This document shows, piece by piece, positions 54,429-62,301 of a DNA stretch of 64,000 nucleotides (within the stretch, counting starts at the first letter, position 1; the number at the start of each line of letters is the position of its first letter). The notes beneath the pieces were generated by a model. That model was not told the origin of the DNA. It ran no database searches and was given only the letters and a program-made list of their open reading frames with translations. The DNA comes from Brevibacillus_H sp049846925 (GTDB lineage: Bacteria; Bacillota; Bacilli; Brevibacillales; Brevibacillaceae). Where the stretch lies: assembly GCF_049846925.1 (NCBI RefSeq), contig NZ_JBNCMT010000005.1:1-64000 (forward strand), given 5' to 3'. The translations under genes and the position numbers were made by a program.

Positions 54429-55159
54429 ACGCCTTGTTTCACCCCTTCATACAAAACCTCAATCAAGTGCATGACACGAACTGGTTTACCCGCATGGCTC
54501 ATACGACCACCAATGTTCATCAAGCACCCCATATCTAATCCACAGAGTACTTCTGCTTCTGTTTCCATGACGTGTTGCACTTTTTCAGATACCATAGCCC
54601 CTGAGATATCTGGCAATTTTACAGCAAATGTACCACCGAAGCCACAGCAATCTTCAGCAAATGGAAGTGGAACAAACTCCAAACCTTTGATATTTTTCAA
54701 AAGCGTATATGGTTCATCCTTGATACCTAACATGCGAGTACCGTGACAGGATGGATGATACGTAACACGATGCGGGAAGTATGCTCCCAAATCAGTAACG
54801 CCCAGTACTTGCACAAGGAATTGAGTGAATTCGTATGATTTCTCTTTTAACTCAATTGCCTTCTTCAACATAACTGGGTCGTCCTTAAACAAGATTGGGT
54901 AGTGATGGTGAATCATCGCCACACAAGAACCAGACGGAGAAACAACAAAATCGCTATCCTCGAATGATTCGATTAGCGTTTTGGCGCCTTCTTTGGCAGC
55001 ATCCCAGTACCCACTGTTGAACGCTGGTTGACCACAGCACGTTTGTGTCTCTGGGAAAGATAACTCTACTCCATAACGACCGAGGATACGTACCATTGCC
55101 TCGCCTACCTTGGGGTAGATGGCGTCGGAGAGACATGTAATAAATAAAGATACTTTCAT
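54425..55159 (-). CDS. lutA: L-lactate utilization protein LutA
   Basis: Heterodisulfide-reductase-like CCG protein of 244 residues with two cysteine-rich motifs, TCCGQPAFNSGYWD (about 45) and EDCCGFGGTFAVKL (about 155) plus SCHGTRML. It starts at ATG 55159, which has GGAGG seven bases before; the frame is open to 55180. First gene of lutABC, downstream of lctP and a long hairpin. Confidence 0.94.
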   Translation of the reverse strand: MKVSLFITCLSDAIYPKVGEAMVRILGRYGVELSFPETQTCCGQPAFNSGYWDAAKEGAKTLIESFEDSDFVVSPSGSCVAMIHHHYPILFKDDPVMLKKAIELKEKSYEFTQFLVQVLGVTDLGAYFPHRVTYHPSCHGTRMLGIKDEPYTLLKNIKGLEFVPLPFAEDCCGFGGTFAVKLPDISGAMVSEKVQHVMETEAEVLCGLDMGCLMNIGGRMSHAGKPVRVMHLIEVLYEGVKQGV

Positions 55160-55212
55160 TCTGGTAACCTCCACTTCCATCTTTTCCTAACCTGATGATA
55201 TACAACAAACTA

Positions 55213-55262
55213 AGAGGGAGAACGTCGGGCGGACTATTGAAAGTCTGTTGCCGGCGTCCTCC
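55213..55262 (-). promoter_or_regulatory. Long imperfect hairpin between lctP and lutA
   Basis: AGGGAG...CTCCCT outer pairs with GACG, CGG and GACT inner blocks. The T run after it is weak (CTTAGTTTG), so partial termination or processing between the permease and the enzyme genes is more likely than full termination. Confidence 0.5.
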
Positions 55263-55299
55263 CTAATGGGACAGTATAGTTTTATTTATTTACGAAATC

Positions 55300-56922
55300 C
55301 TATGGTAGTGTCCAAGGAATTACGTAAGCTTGCAAGTAGGTGAAGATACCGATAATTGTACCAAAGAAGAGTGAGTGTTTCACTGTGAAACGGAACAAGT
55401 CAGACTCCTTACCTGCCAAGCCTACAGATGCGCAAGCAACCGCAATGGATTGTGGTGAAATCATCTTACCGGTTACACCACCAGTAGAGTTCGCAGCTAC
55501 GAGCAATCCGTCATCTACACCGATTTGATTCGCAGTAACCTGTTGCAAGTTGGAGAACAATGCGTTACTGGACGTGTCAGAACCAGTCAAGAATACTCCC
55601 AACCATCCAAGGAATGGAGAGAAGAACGGGAACAAAGCACCTGAACCAGCGAGTAACAGACCGAGAGTTGCAGATTGACCAGAGTAGTTAGCGATGTAAG
55701 CAAAGCCAAGTACTAATCCGATTGTAGCAATAGGCCATTTCAATTCAACAATCGTTTCTTTGAAAGTTGAAAGGAAAGTACCGAAGTTCATGCGCAACAT
55801 TACCATGGAGATCAAAGCTGCGATCAGGATAGCTGTACCTGTTGCAGCGATAAAATCAAGCTTAAATTCAGCAGCATAAGGAGTTACTTTGTTAACAATA
55901 GGTTCTGCTTTTTGTACTACTTTATGAAGACCAGGGACTTGGATAACGATTGTAGTTGCTTTTAAAAGTGCTTTTACAGCAGGCAAGCTCCATACAGTTA
56001 CTACTGCAGTCAGGATTAAGAATGGAGACCAAGCCTTGAAGATTTGTCCAGCAGTGTAGCTCTTATCAACTTTAATTGTTTGTTGTTGTCCTTCAAAACG
56101 GAAAATGCGTTTTGGTTTCCAAACTCTCAAGAACAATGCAAGAGCGAGCAAGCTTGCAAGTGCTGATGTAATGTCAGGAAGCTCAGGACCAATGAAGTTA
56201 GCAGTGAAGAATTGAGTGATAGCGAAAGCTCCACCTGCTACCAATAAAGCTGGCCATGTTTCTTTCACGCCACGGAACCCGTCCATGATGAATACCAACC
56301 AGAAAGGAACGAACAAGGAAAGGAATGGTAACTGGCGACCAGCAATCGCACCGATTTCGAATGGATCAATTCCTGTGATCTGACCAGCAGTTGTAATCGG
56401 AATACCCATCGCACCGAAAGCTACTGGAGCCGTATTTGCGATCAAACAGAGACCTGCCGCATAAAGCGGGTTAAAACCTAAACCTACCAAGAGACCTGCA
56501 GTGATGGCAACTGGAGCACCAAAACCTGCAGCACCCTCAAGGAATGCACCGAAAGAAAAACCGACAAGAATCATTTGAAGACGTTGGTCTTCAGTAAGGG
56601 AGATAACGGACGAACGAATAATATCGAACTGACCAGTTTTAACAGTGATTTTGTAAAGCAAGACAGCGGTTACAATGATCCAGGCGATAGGCCATATACC
56701 GTATGCAAAACCGTAAACGGTTGCAGCCAAGGCTAAGTTAACTGGCATTTTGTAAACAAAAATAGAAACTAATACAGCAAGTACTACTGTAATTGCGCCA
56801 GCCGTATATCCTTTCATGCGGAATACAGCGAGAGCCACGAAGAAGAAGATAATTGGGATAAGTGCAGCGAAAGAAGACGCCAAAATACTCCCTAGCGGCT
56901 CATAGACCTGAGTCCATGTCAT
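55300..56922 (-). CDS. lctP: L-lactate permease LctP/LutP
   Basis: Secondary lactate transporter of 540 residues with about 13 membrane helices. Family signatures FGAFLEGAAGFGAPVAIT (about 130), NTAPVAFGAMGIPI (about 165), FLTGSDTSSNALFSNLQ (about 440), and ISPQSIAVACASVG near the end. It starts at ATG 56922, with AGAGGTG upstream. The operon lctP-lutABC is expected to be repressed by LutR at 57017-57029. Confidence 0.95.
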   Translation of the reverse strand: MTWTQVYEPLGSILASSFAALIPIIFFFVALAVFRMKGYTAGAITVVLAVLVSIFVYKMPVNLALAATVYGFAYGIWPIAWIIVTAVLLYKITVKTGQFDIIRSSVISLTEDQRLQMILVGFSFGAFLEGAAGFGAPVAITAGLLVGLGFNPLYAAGLCLIANTAPVAFGAMGIPITTAGQITGIDPFEIGAIAGRQLPFLSLFVPFWLVFIMDGFRGVKETWPALLVAGGAFAITQFFTANFIGPELPDITSALASLLALALFLRVWKPKRIFRFEGQQQTIKVDKSYTAGQIFKAWSPFLILTAVVTVWSLPAVKALLKATTIVIQVPGLHKVVQKAEPIVNKVTPYAAEFKLDFIAATGTAILIAALISMVMLRMNFGTFLSTFKETIVELKWPIATIGLVLGFAYIANYSGQSATLGLLLAGSGALFPFFSPFLGWLGVFLTGSDTSSNALFSNLQQVTANQIGVDDGLLVAANSTGGVTGKMISPQSIAVACASVGLAGKESDLFRFTVKHSLFFGTIIGIFTYLQAYVIPWTLP

Positions 56923-57015
56923 AACAACACCTCTTTTTATCATTTTTTTGATTTGAATCTATCGTTAGCTGAAAAATCAGCATAACTTCACAATTGTTAA
57001 CAGTTCTGAGAATCA

Positions 57016-57030
57016 GGTCATCAGATGACT
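57016..57030 (-). promoter_or_regulatory. LutR-type operator before lctP
   Basis: GGTCATCAGATGACT with a perfect 13-bp palindrome GTCATC-A-GATGAC (57017-57029). The same 15 bases recur in the lutR leader. FadR-type GntR regulators bind such sites. Confidence 0.7.
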
Positions 57031-57046
57031 GTTCCGAAAATTTTTT

Positions 57047-57124
57047 CTGTAAAAAACGTCTCGACGTTTTTTATAAAAGTGGATGTGACCGCTTGCGGGC
57101 AACAAAACGGTTATGACCGTTTTG
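57047..57124 (+). repeat. Diverged single copy of the three-hairpin element
   Basis: On the plus strand: AAAAAACGT-CTCG-ACGTTTTTT (57051-57072), linker, CCG-CTTG-CGG (57089-57098), then CAAAACGGT-TATG-ACCGTTTTG (57103-57124). It aligns to the 32.7-kb copies over 78 positions with one gap and 14 substitutions. Four stem pairs show compensatory changes. It sits between lutR and lctP in the opposite orientation to both genes; its last hairpin may terminate lutR. Confidence 0.82.
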
Positions 57125-57127
57125 TTT

Positions 57128-57829
57128 CTATTTCAACATTTCTTTTTCTACCCCAATGAGATGATAAAGCATTGCCTCTTCTGCACGCTTAGGATTCCCA
57201 CTTTTGACAGCTTTATAAATATCAAAGTGTTCTTGATACAATCGGCGTGGGTTATCAACTGATTGGTATAATCTCTCTCTGCTTGCTTTCAAAGTCTTAC
57301 TCATCGTTTCAGAAATTGATTGCATGACAGACTCCAACATAGCATTATGGGTAGCACAAGACAGAGCATAGTGGAATTTCCAATCTGCCTGATCTCCTAA
57401 ATGCTCATTTTCTAATGCCTCTTCCATTTCACGAAGGGCTTCTTCGATTTTTTTTATATCACTTTCGGTTCTGCGTGTAGCTGCAAGACGGGCAACCCCT
57501 GTCTCGATGATCTTGCGCACTTCCAAAAGATCGATGATATCTTGTTTTGTAATCGTTTTCGTCATTTCAAATGCGGAGAGCAACTCTTCTGGTTCATAAC
57601 GAGAAACAAAAGTTCCTTCTCCCTGCTTGATAACGACCAATCCGATTGTTTTGAGAGAACCAACTGCTTCTCTCACGGTCGATTGCCCTACTCCAAGTGT
57701 TTCACCCAGCTCACGAAGAGAAGGTAAACGGTCTCCTGGTTGATAGACCCCTGAAACAATCTGATTCTTTAAGTATTCTGCTACTTCTTCATATGTCTTG
57801 CGAACTTTAAAACGTGGAATCGCTTTCAT
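57128..57829 (-). CDS. lutR: GntR-family (FadR subgroup) repressor LutR
   Basis: The winged-helix GntR domain (about 10-75, PGDRLPSLRELGETLGVGQSTVREAVGSLKTIGLV) is followed by a FadR-type all-helical ligand domain (FCD, about 90-225) with the usual metal-binding His/Asp pattern (DWKFHYALSCATHNAML). Likely represses lctP-lutABC until L-lactate is present. The frame is open to 57955, but a promoter and operator lie in that part, so ATG 57829 with GTGAGG upstream is used (234 residues). Confidence 0.9.
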   Translation of the reverse strand: MKAIPRFKVRKTYEEVAEYLKNQIVSGVYQPGDRLPSLRELGETLGVGQSTVREAVGSLKTIGLVVIKQGEGTFVSRYEPEELLSAFEMTKTITKQDIIDLLEVRKIIETGVARLAATRRTESDIKKIEEALREMEEALENEHLGDQADWKFHYALSCATHNAMLESVMQSISETMSKTLKASRERLYQSVDNPRRLYQEHFDIYKAVKSGNPKRAEEAMLYHLIGVEKEMLK

Positions 57830-57858
57830 AAGTACCTCACAAGCTTTCATACTCTTGT

Positions 57859-57873
57859 GGTCATCAGATGACT
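57859..57873 (-). promoter_or_regulatory. LutR-type operator in the lutR leader
   Basis: GGTCATCAGATGACT, identical to the site before lctP, placed between the lutR promoter and start. Indicates negative autoregulation. Confidence 0.7.
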
Positions 57874-57886
57874 TGTTCATGAAGCT

Positions 57887-57916
57887 ATCATACAAGCTGT
57901 CGTAGTTTTCTGTCAA
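57887..57916 (-). promoter_or_regulatory. Promoter of lutR
   Basis: TTGACA (57911-57916), 18 bp spacer, TATGAT (57887-57892) on the minus strand. Confidence 0.68.
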
Positions 57917-58058
57917 TAACCTGCTCCCAGCAAAGAGAGAAATCGTCAAGTACAATTCTTGACTGATAACTGAAATGATTGTATCAGATTTGTGACGATC
58001 CGGGATGTGATGTTCCTCACTTGCACTAAAAAAATTTTAATATCCATAAAATAACAAA

Positions 58059-58089
58059 AACCTTCGACTGCACTCAGCAATCAAAGGTT
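58059..58089 (-). terminator. Terminator after the tRNA gene
   Basis: AACCTTTGATTGC / GCAGTCGAAGGTT hairpin followed by TTTGTTATTTT on the minus strand. Confidence 0.75.
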
Positions 58090-58102
58090 ACTTTTTTATG
58101 TA

Positions 58103-58185
58103 TGGTGCGGGTGGAGGGACTTGAACCCCCACGGTCGCCCGCCAGATCCTAAGTCTGGTGCGTCTGCCAATTCCGCCACACCCGC
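58103..58185 (-). tRNA. tRNA-Leu, anticodon UAG, CCA encoded
   Basis: 83 bases on the minus strand, starting GCGGGTGTGGCGGAATTGG and ending CACCCGCACCA. The acceptor stem GCGGGTG pairs with CACCCGC. The anticodon stem CCAGA/TCTGG encloses CTTAGGA, giving anticodon UAG for CUA and other CUN codons. A long variable arm marks a class II tRNA (Leu). The TTCAAGT arm is present. It stands alone with its own promoter and terminator. Confidence 0.96.
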
Positions 58186-58217
58186 TTGGCAGGGTAAGAA
58201 TACCCTGACGAGTTCTA

Positions 58218-58246
58218 AGTCTAACAGAAACCTTCACTGGAATCAA
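58218..58246 (-). promoter_or_regulatory. Promoter of tRNA-Leu
   Basis: TTGATT (58241-58246), 17 bp spacer, TAGACT (58218-58223) on the minus strand, about 33 bases before the tRNA. Confidence 0.55.
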
Positions 58247-58280
58247 GTAATTGATTTGAACATGTCAACAAAAATAATTG

Positions 58281-58308
58281 AGAGGGAGCACACCTAGTAG
58301 CTCCCTCT
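58281..58308 (-). terminator. Terminator after prfB
   Basis: AGAGGGAGC / GCTCCCTCT 9-bp stem, then CAATTATTTTTG on the minus strand. Confidence 0.75.
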
Positions 58309-58323
58309 GTTTATTACGAACAC

Positions 58324-59443
58324 TTATTCACCTGTATTCAAGCGCGAACGCAAATAAGCATCAATAAATGAATCCAGCTCCCCGTCCATCACGGCTTGCA
58401 CATTACCCACCTCCATGTTGGTCCGATGGTCCTTTACGAGGGAGTACGGGTGAAATACATAGGAGCGAATTTGACTGCCCCAGGCAATGTCCTTTTGTTC
58501 CCCTTGAATGGCTTGCAGTGTCTTCTCCTGTTCCTCTCGTTTGCGCTCAAACAGTTTTGCCGCAAGCATCTTCATGGCCCGCTCACGGTTTTTAATCTGA
58601 GAACGTTCTGTTTGACATGTTACCACAATTCCGGATGGCAGATGTGTAATGCGTACAGCGGAGTCTGTGGTGTTGATGTGCTGTCCCCCCGCTCCACTTG
58701 AACGGTACGTATCAATCTTCAGATCCTCTGTACGGATATCGACATCGAGGTCGTCTTCGATTTCAGGCAGTACGTTGCAGGATACGAAAGAAGTATGCCT
58801 TCTACCCGAGGCGTCAAACGGCGAGATGCGCACCAGACGATGAACGCCTTTCTCTGCTTTCAAATAACCGTATGCGTTATGGCCTTTGATTAAAAGCGTA
58901 ACACTCTTTACACCCGCTTCATCCCCAGGCAAATAGTCGAGAGTCTCCACCTTGAAGCCCTTCTTTTCTGCCCAACGTGTATACATTCTGAGAAGCATCT
59001 CAGCCCAGTCTTGTGATTCGGTACCGCCTGCGCCAGGATGCAATTCTAGGATTGCGTTATTTTTGTCATACTGATCACTTAGCAAGAGCTCCAGTTCAAA
59101 ACTCTCAAAGCTCTTCTTTAGTTCCTGCGTCCCTTCGTACAACTCAGGGATAAGGGAATCCTCACCTTCTTCGATTGCTAGCTCCAGCATCACTTGCAAA
59201 TCTTCGTATGCGGTATCAAGCTTCCCCATCGTTTCTACGAGGCCCTTGAGCACATTCAACTCGCTAATCGTCTTTTGTGCTGCATCGTTATCATCCCAGA
59301 AATCTGGGGCGATCATCCGCTCTTCTAATTCTCCAATTCGTTCTTGCTTCACAGGCAGGTCAAAGAGACCCCCTGATATCCGCTAATCGTTTAGCCATGG
59401 TGCTCATTTCCTGTTTGACATCTGCCACGTCAATCAGAGCCAT
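58324..59443 (-). CDS. prfB: Peptide chain release factor 2 PrfB, expressed by programmed +1 frameshift
   Basis: Releases nascent protein at UGA and UAA codons. Translation starts at ATG 59443 (AGAGGTGG upstream), runs 27 codons to CTT (59363-59365) and meets TGA (59360-59362). The ribosome slips forward one base and continues with GAC. The slippery CTTTGAC and an internal AGGGGG Shine-Dalgarno-like stretch are exactly the classical RF2 autoregulation site. The product is about 372 residues, with the GGQ motif in SSGAGGQHINTTDSAVR and the RF2-type SPF (RISPFDASGRRHTSF). This is not a broken gene. Confidence 0.97.
59359..59372 (-). promoter_or_regulatory. RF2 programmed frameshift site
   Basis: AGGGGGTCTCTTTGAC on the minus strand: SD-like AGGGGG, P-site CTT, in-frame TGA stop followed by C. 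Low RF2 levels favour slippage and so raise RF2 synthesis. Confidence 0.95.
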
Positions 59444-59472
59444 TTTCCAAAACCACCTCTGCATATGATATG

Positions 59473-59494
59473 AAAAACGTGATGGCGTTTTTCT
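59473..59494. repeat. Small inverted repeat between secA and prfB
   Basis: GAAAAACG / CGTTTTTC arms with a 6-base loop, about 30-50 bases before the prfB start. It could be part of the secA-prfB termination or leader region; its loop does not match the three-hairpin element. Confidence 0.5.
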
Positions 59495-59558
59495 TAACCT
59501 TTTTTTGCTATTGTTTTATTGTATCTGATTTTAAGGGGAGTGCAACCAGTTGAATCAC

Positions 59559-59594
59559 AAAACACCATCTTCCTTTGCGGACCGATGGTGCTTT
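59559..59594 (-). terminator. Terminator after secA
   Basis: AAGCACCATC / GATGGTGTTTT stem on the minus strand followed by TTTTG. Confidence 0.65.
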
Positions 59595-59611
59595 GCTTTC
59601 AAATCCCTATT

Positions 59612-62137
59612 TTAACGACGTTTATCCTGACGGCGTTTCTCTTGCTCCGCAGCACGTCTTTGCGCACGGTTCAACGGCTCAGAGTCAGCATCTCCCGAAG
59701 TGGAGCTGACTGGACGCTCGGATGGCCCTGATGTCTTCAGTTGCTCTTGATGAGCTGCCTGGCCTTTGATTACTTCCTGGCGCTCGAGATTCTGGCTAAC
59801 TTCAGCCTTCATGATGTACATCGCAACTTCTTCCTCGATGTTGGCAATCATCGCCTGGAACATCTCATACCCCTCGAATTGATACTCACGGAGAGGATCA
59901 TTTTGTGCATAAGCACGTAAATGAATACCTTGACGCAATTGTTCCATCGCATCGATGTGATCCATCCACTTGCTGTCCACTGCACGCAGAACAACCACTT
60001 TCTCAAATTCACGCATCATTTCGCCAATCTCTTCTTCACGTTTTGCGTATTGACGGTCTACTTCAGCGGTCAGGAACTCAGCAATCTCTTCGGCTTCTTT
60101 TCCTTTGAGATCTTTCAATTGTACAGCTTCATCATTTATGAAAATGTTATTAGCAGAGTCCAGCAGTCCTTGCAAATCCCATTCTTCCGGAACTTCCTCT
60201 TTTGGACAATAGGCTTCCACTGTACGTTCGATGACGCTGTAGATCATCTTGATAGCAATATCCTGCAAGTCTTCTTTTTCAAGAATATCACGACGTTGTT
60301 TGTAGATAACTTCACGCTGTTGATTCATCACGTCGTCGTATTGGAGAACTACTTTACGAGCATCGAAGTTGGAGCCCTCAACTCGTTTTTGTGCAGATTC
60401 TACCGCACGAGTAACGAGACGGCTCTCAATTGGCATGTCTTCTTCCATGCCCAAACGATCCATCATATTCATGATGTTCTCCGCACCAAAACGACGCATG
60501 AGCTCATCTTGCAACGACAAGAAGAATTGCGAAGAACCCGGGTCCCCTTGACGACCAGAACGACCACGCAACTGGTTATCGATACGACGGCTCTCATGGC
60601 GCTCGGTACCGATGATGTGAAGTCCACCTACGTCAGGAACTCTCTCTCCCAGTTGAATGTCAGTACCACGACCTGCCATGTTTGTTGCAATAGTTACAGC
60701 AGCATATTGACCAGCACGAGCAACAATCTCGGCCTCACGAGCGTGTTGTTTCGCATTGAGGACGTTATGTGGTACTCCTTTTTGCTTCAACATCTTCGAA
60801 AGACGCTCAGAGTTTTCAATGGAAATCGTACCAACCAGTACAGGTTGCCCTTCTTTGTGCTTTTCTACGATTTCATTTACAACTGCACGGTATTTGGCGG
60901 CTTCCGTCTTGAAGATCAGGTCCGGATTGTCTTTACGAATTACTGGACGATTGGTCGGAATCACTACAACATCCAAGCCATAGATGTTTTTGAACTCTTC
61001 TTCTTCCGTTTTCGCTGTACCAGTCATACCAGCAAGCTTTTGGTACATACGGAAGTAGTTTTGCAACGTAATGGTCGCAAGCGTCATGCTCTCACTTTGA
61101 ACACGGAGGCCTTCTTTCGCCTCAATCGCCTGATGCAATCCATCGCTGTAACGACGACCCACCATGAGACGACCAGTGAATTCGTCTACGATAACAACTT
61201 CGCCCTCTTGAACTACATAGTCTACATCTCGTTTGAAAAGCACTTGAGCCTTCAATGAAGATGTAATGTGATGGTTCAGCATCATGTGGTTTGTATCGTA
61301 GAGATTGTCGATGTTGAAGGCTTTCTCAACCTTCTCAACACCCTCATCGGTAAGGCTGACGATTTTTAACTTCTCATCAATAGTAAAATCTTCCTCTTCT
61401 TTGAGGCGTTTCACAAAATGAGCACAAATATGATACAGCTCAGTGGACTTATTGGCTGAACCCGAAATAATCAACGGCGTACGTGCTTCGTCGATCAAGA
61501 TACTGTCAACCTCGTCAATAATTGCATAAAACAGTGGGCGCTGTACCATCTGCTCTTTGTACAGAACCATGTTGTCACGCAAGTAATCGAAGCCAAATTC
61601 ATTATTTGTACCATAAGTAATATCGCAATGATAAGCTTCGCGTTTTTCTTCGGCACTTAAACCGTTTTTGTTGATTCCAACAGTCAAGCCAAGGAAGTTA
61701 TACAGCTTACCCATCGTCGTCGAGTCACGTTCTGCCAAGTACTCGTTCACTGTTACAACGTGGACGCCCTTGCCCTGAAGTGCGTTTAGGTAGGTTGCCA
61801 GAGTCGCAACGAGGGTTTTCCCTTCCCCTGTCTTCATTTCGGCAATACGTCCCTCTTGCAGGACCATACCACCAATTAACTGTACATCAAAATGACGCAT
61901 GCCCAGTACACGCCAAGACGCTTCACGTACTACAGCGAAAGCTTCGTTAAGAATATGATCGAGCTTTTCACCGTTTTGCAGGCGTTGTTTGAACTCGGCC
62001 GTTTTTTGTTTCAACTGCTCATCAGATAACGCTTTGACCTCGGTTTCCAGAGCATTGATTTTCTCCACTCGTTTAAACATCTTTTTGACTTCACGTTCGC
62101 TTGTATCACCGAACAGTTTTTTCACAAGCCCTAGCAT
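59612..62137 (-). CDS. secA: Preprotein translocase ATPase SecA
   Basis: Motor that pushes preproteins through SecYEG. The 841-residue chain shows NBD1 Walker A MKTGEGKTLVATL (about 100-112), DEVDSILIDEARTPLIISG, NBD2 MAGRGTDIQLG and GRSGRQGDPGSS, the helical scaffold and wing domains. The C-terminus ends SEPLNRAQRRAAEQEKRRQ without the usual CxCxSGxxxxxC(C/H) zinc-binding tail found in Bacillus subtilis SecA. The body of the protein is complete. Confidence 0.97.
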   Translation of the reverse strand: MLGLVKKLFGDTSEREVKKMFKRVEKINALETEVKALSDEQLKQKTAEFKQRLQNGEKLDHILNEAFAVVREASWRVLGMRHFDVQLIGGMVLQEGRIAEMKTGEGKTLVATLATYLNALQGKGVHVVTVNEYLAERDSTTMGKLYNFLGLTVGINKNGLSAEEKREAYHCDITYGTNNEFGFDYLRDNMVLYKEQMVQRPLFYAIIDEVDSILIDEARTPLIISGSANKSTELYHICAHFVKRLKEEEDFTIDEKLKIVSLTDEGVEKVEKAFNIDNLYDTNHMMLNHHITSSLKAQVLFKRDVDYVVQEGEVVIVDEFTGRLMVGRRYSDGLHQAIEAKEGLRVQSESMTLATITLQNYFRMYQKLAGMTGTAKTEEEEFKNIYGLDVVVIPTNRPVIRKDNPDLIFKTEAAKYRAVVNEIVEKHKEGQPVLVGTISIENSERLSKMLKQKGVPHNVLNAKQHAREAEIVARAGQYAAVTIATNMAGRGTDIQLGERVPDVGGLHIIGTERHESRRIDNQLRGRSGRQGDPGSSQFFLSLQDELMRRFGAENIMNMMDRLGMEEDMPIESRLVTRAVESAQKRVEGSNFDARKVVLQYDDVMNQQREVIYKQRRDILEKEDLQDIAIKMIYSVIERTVEAYCPKEEVPEEWDLQGLLDSANNIFINDEAVQLKDLKGKEAEEIAEFLTAEVDRQYAKREEEIGEMMREFEKVVVLRAVDSKWMDHIDAMEQLRQGIHLRAYAQNDPLREYQFEGYEMFQAMIANIEEEVAMYIMKAEVSQNLERQEVIKGQAAHQEQLKTSGPSERPVSSTSGDADSEPLNRAQRRAAEQEKRRQDKRR

Positions 62138-62215
62138 AGGGACACCCCTTCCACGGTTCCCCTACCCGGGAAAGCCGCCTCTATCTCAAAGTAAAGTTCA
62201 TTCATCTAAAAACTA

Positions 62216-62245
62216 ATTGTAGCAAAAGAGAACGAACAAACACAA
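62216..62245 (-). promoter_or_regulatory. Promoter of secA
   Basis: TTGTGT (62240-62245), 18 bp spacer, TACAAT (62216-62221) preceded by TGC (extended -10) on the minus strand. Confidence 0.5.
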
Positions 62246-62249
62246 GTAA

Positions 62250-62275
62250 AGGGAGTAGCCAATTAGCTACTCCCT
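62250..62275 (-). terminator. Terminator after hpf
   Basis: GGGAGTAGC / GCTACTCCC 9-bp stem followed by TTTACTTG on the minus strand. Confidence 0.75.
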
Positions 62276-62301
62276 GTGTCGATTTTTGAAAGTTACTTCA
62301 A

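Noticed and set aside
57830..57955. Longer lutR start giving 275 residues
   Set aside because: The extra part contains a good -35/-10 promoter and the LutR operator, and the shorter start has a ribosome site and fits the family's N-terminus.
58324..59443. prfB as a frameshifted pseudogene
   Set aside because: The stop at codon 28 lies in the exact CTTTGAC slip context with an upstream SD-like element, the programmed frameshift of RF2.
59473..59494. Member of the three-hairpin repeat family before prfB
   Set aside because: Arms resemble stem 1 (AAAAACG) but the loop differs and the other two hairpins are missing.
59921..61258. Long plus-strand frame of 445 codons inside secA
   Set aside because: Antisense shadow of the highly conserved secA gene; no ribosome site and no protein-like composition.
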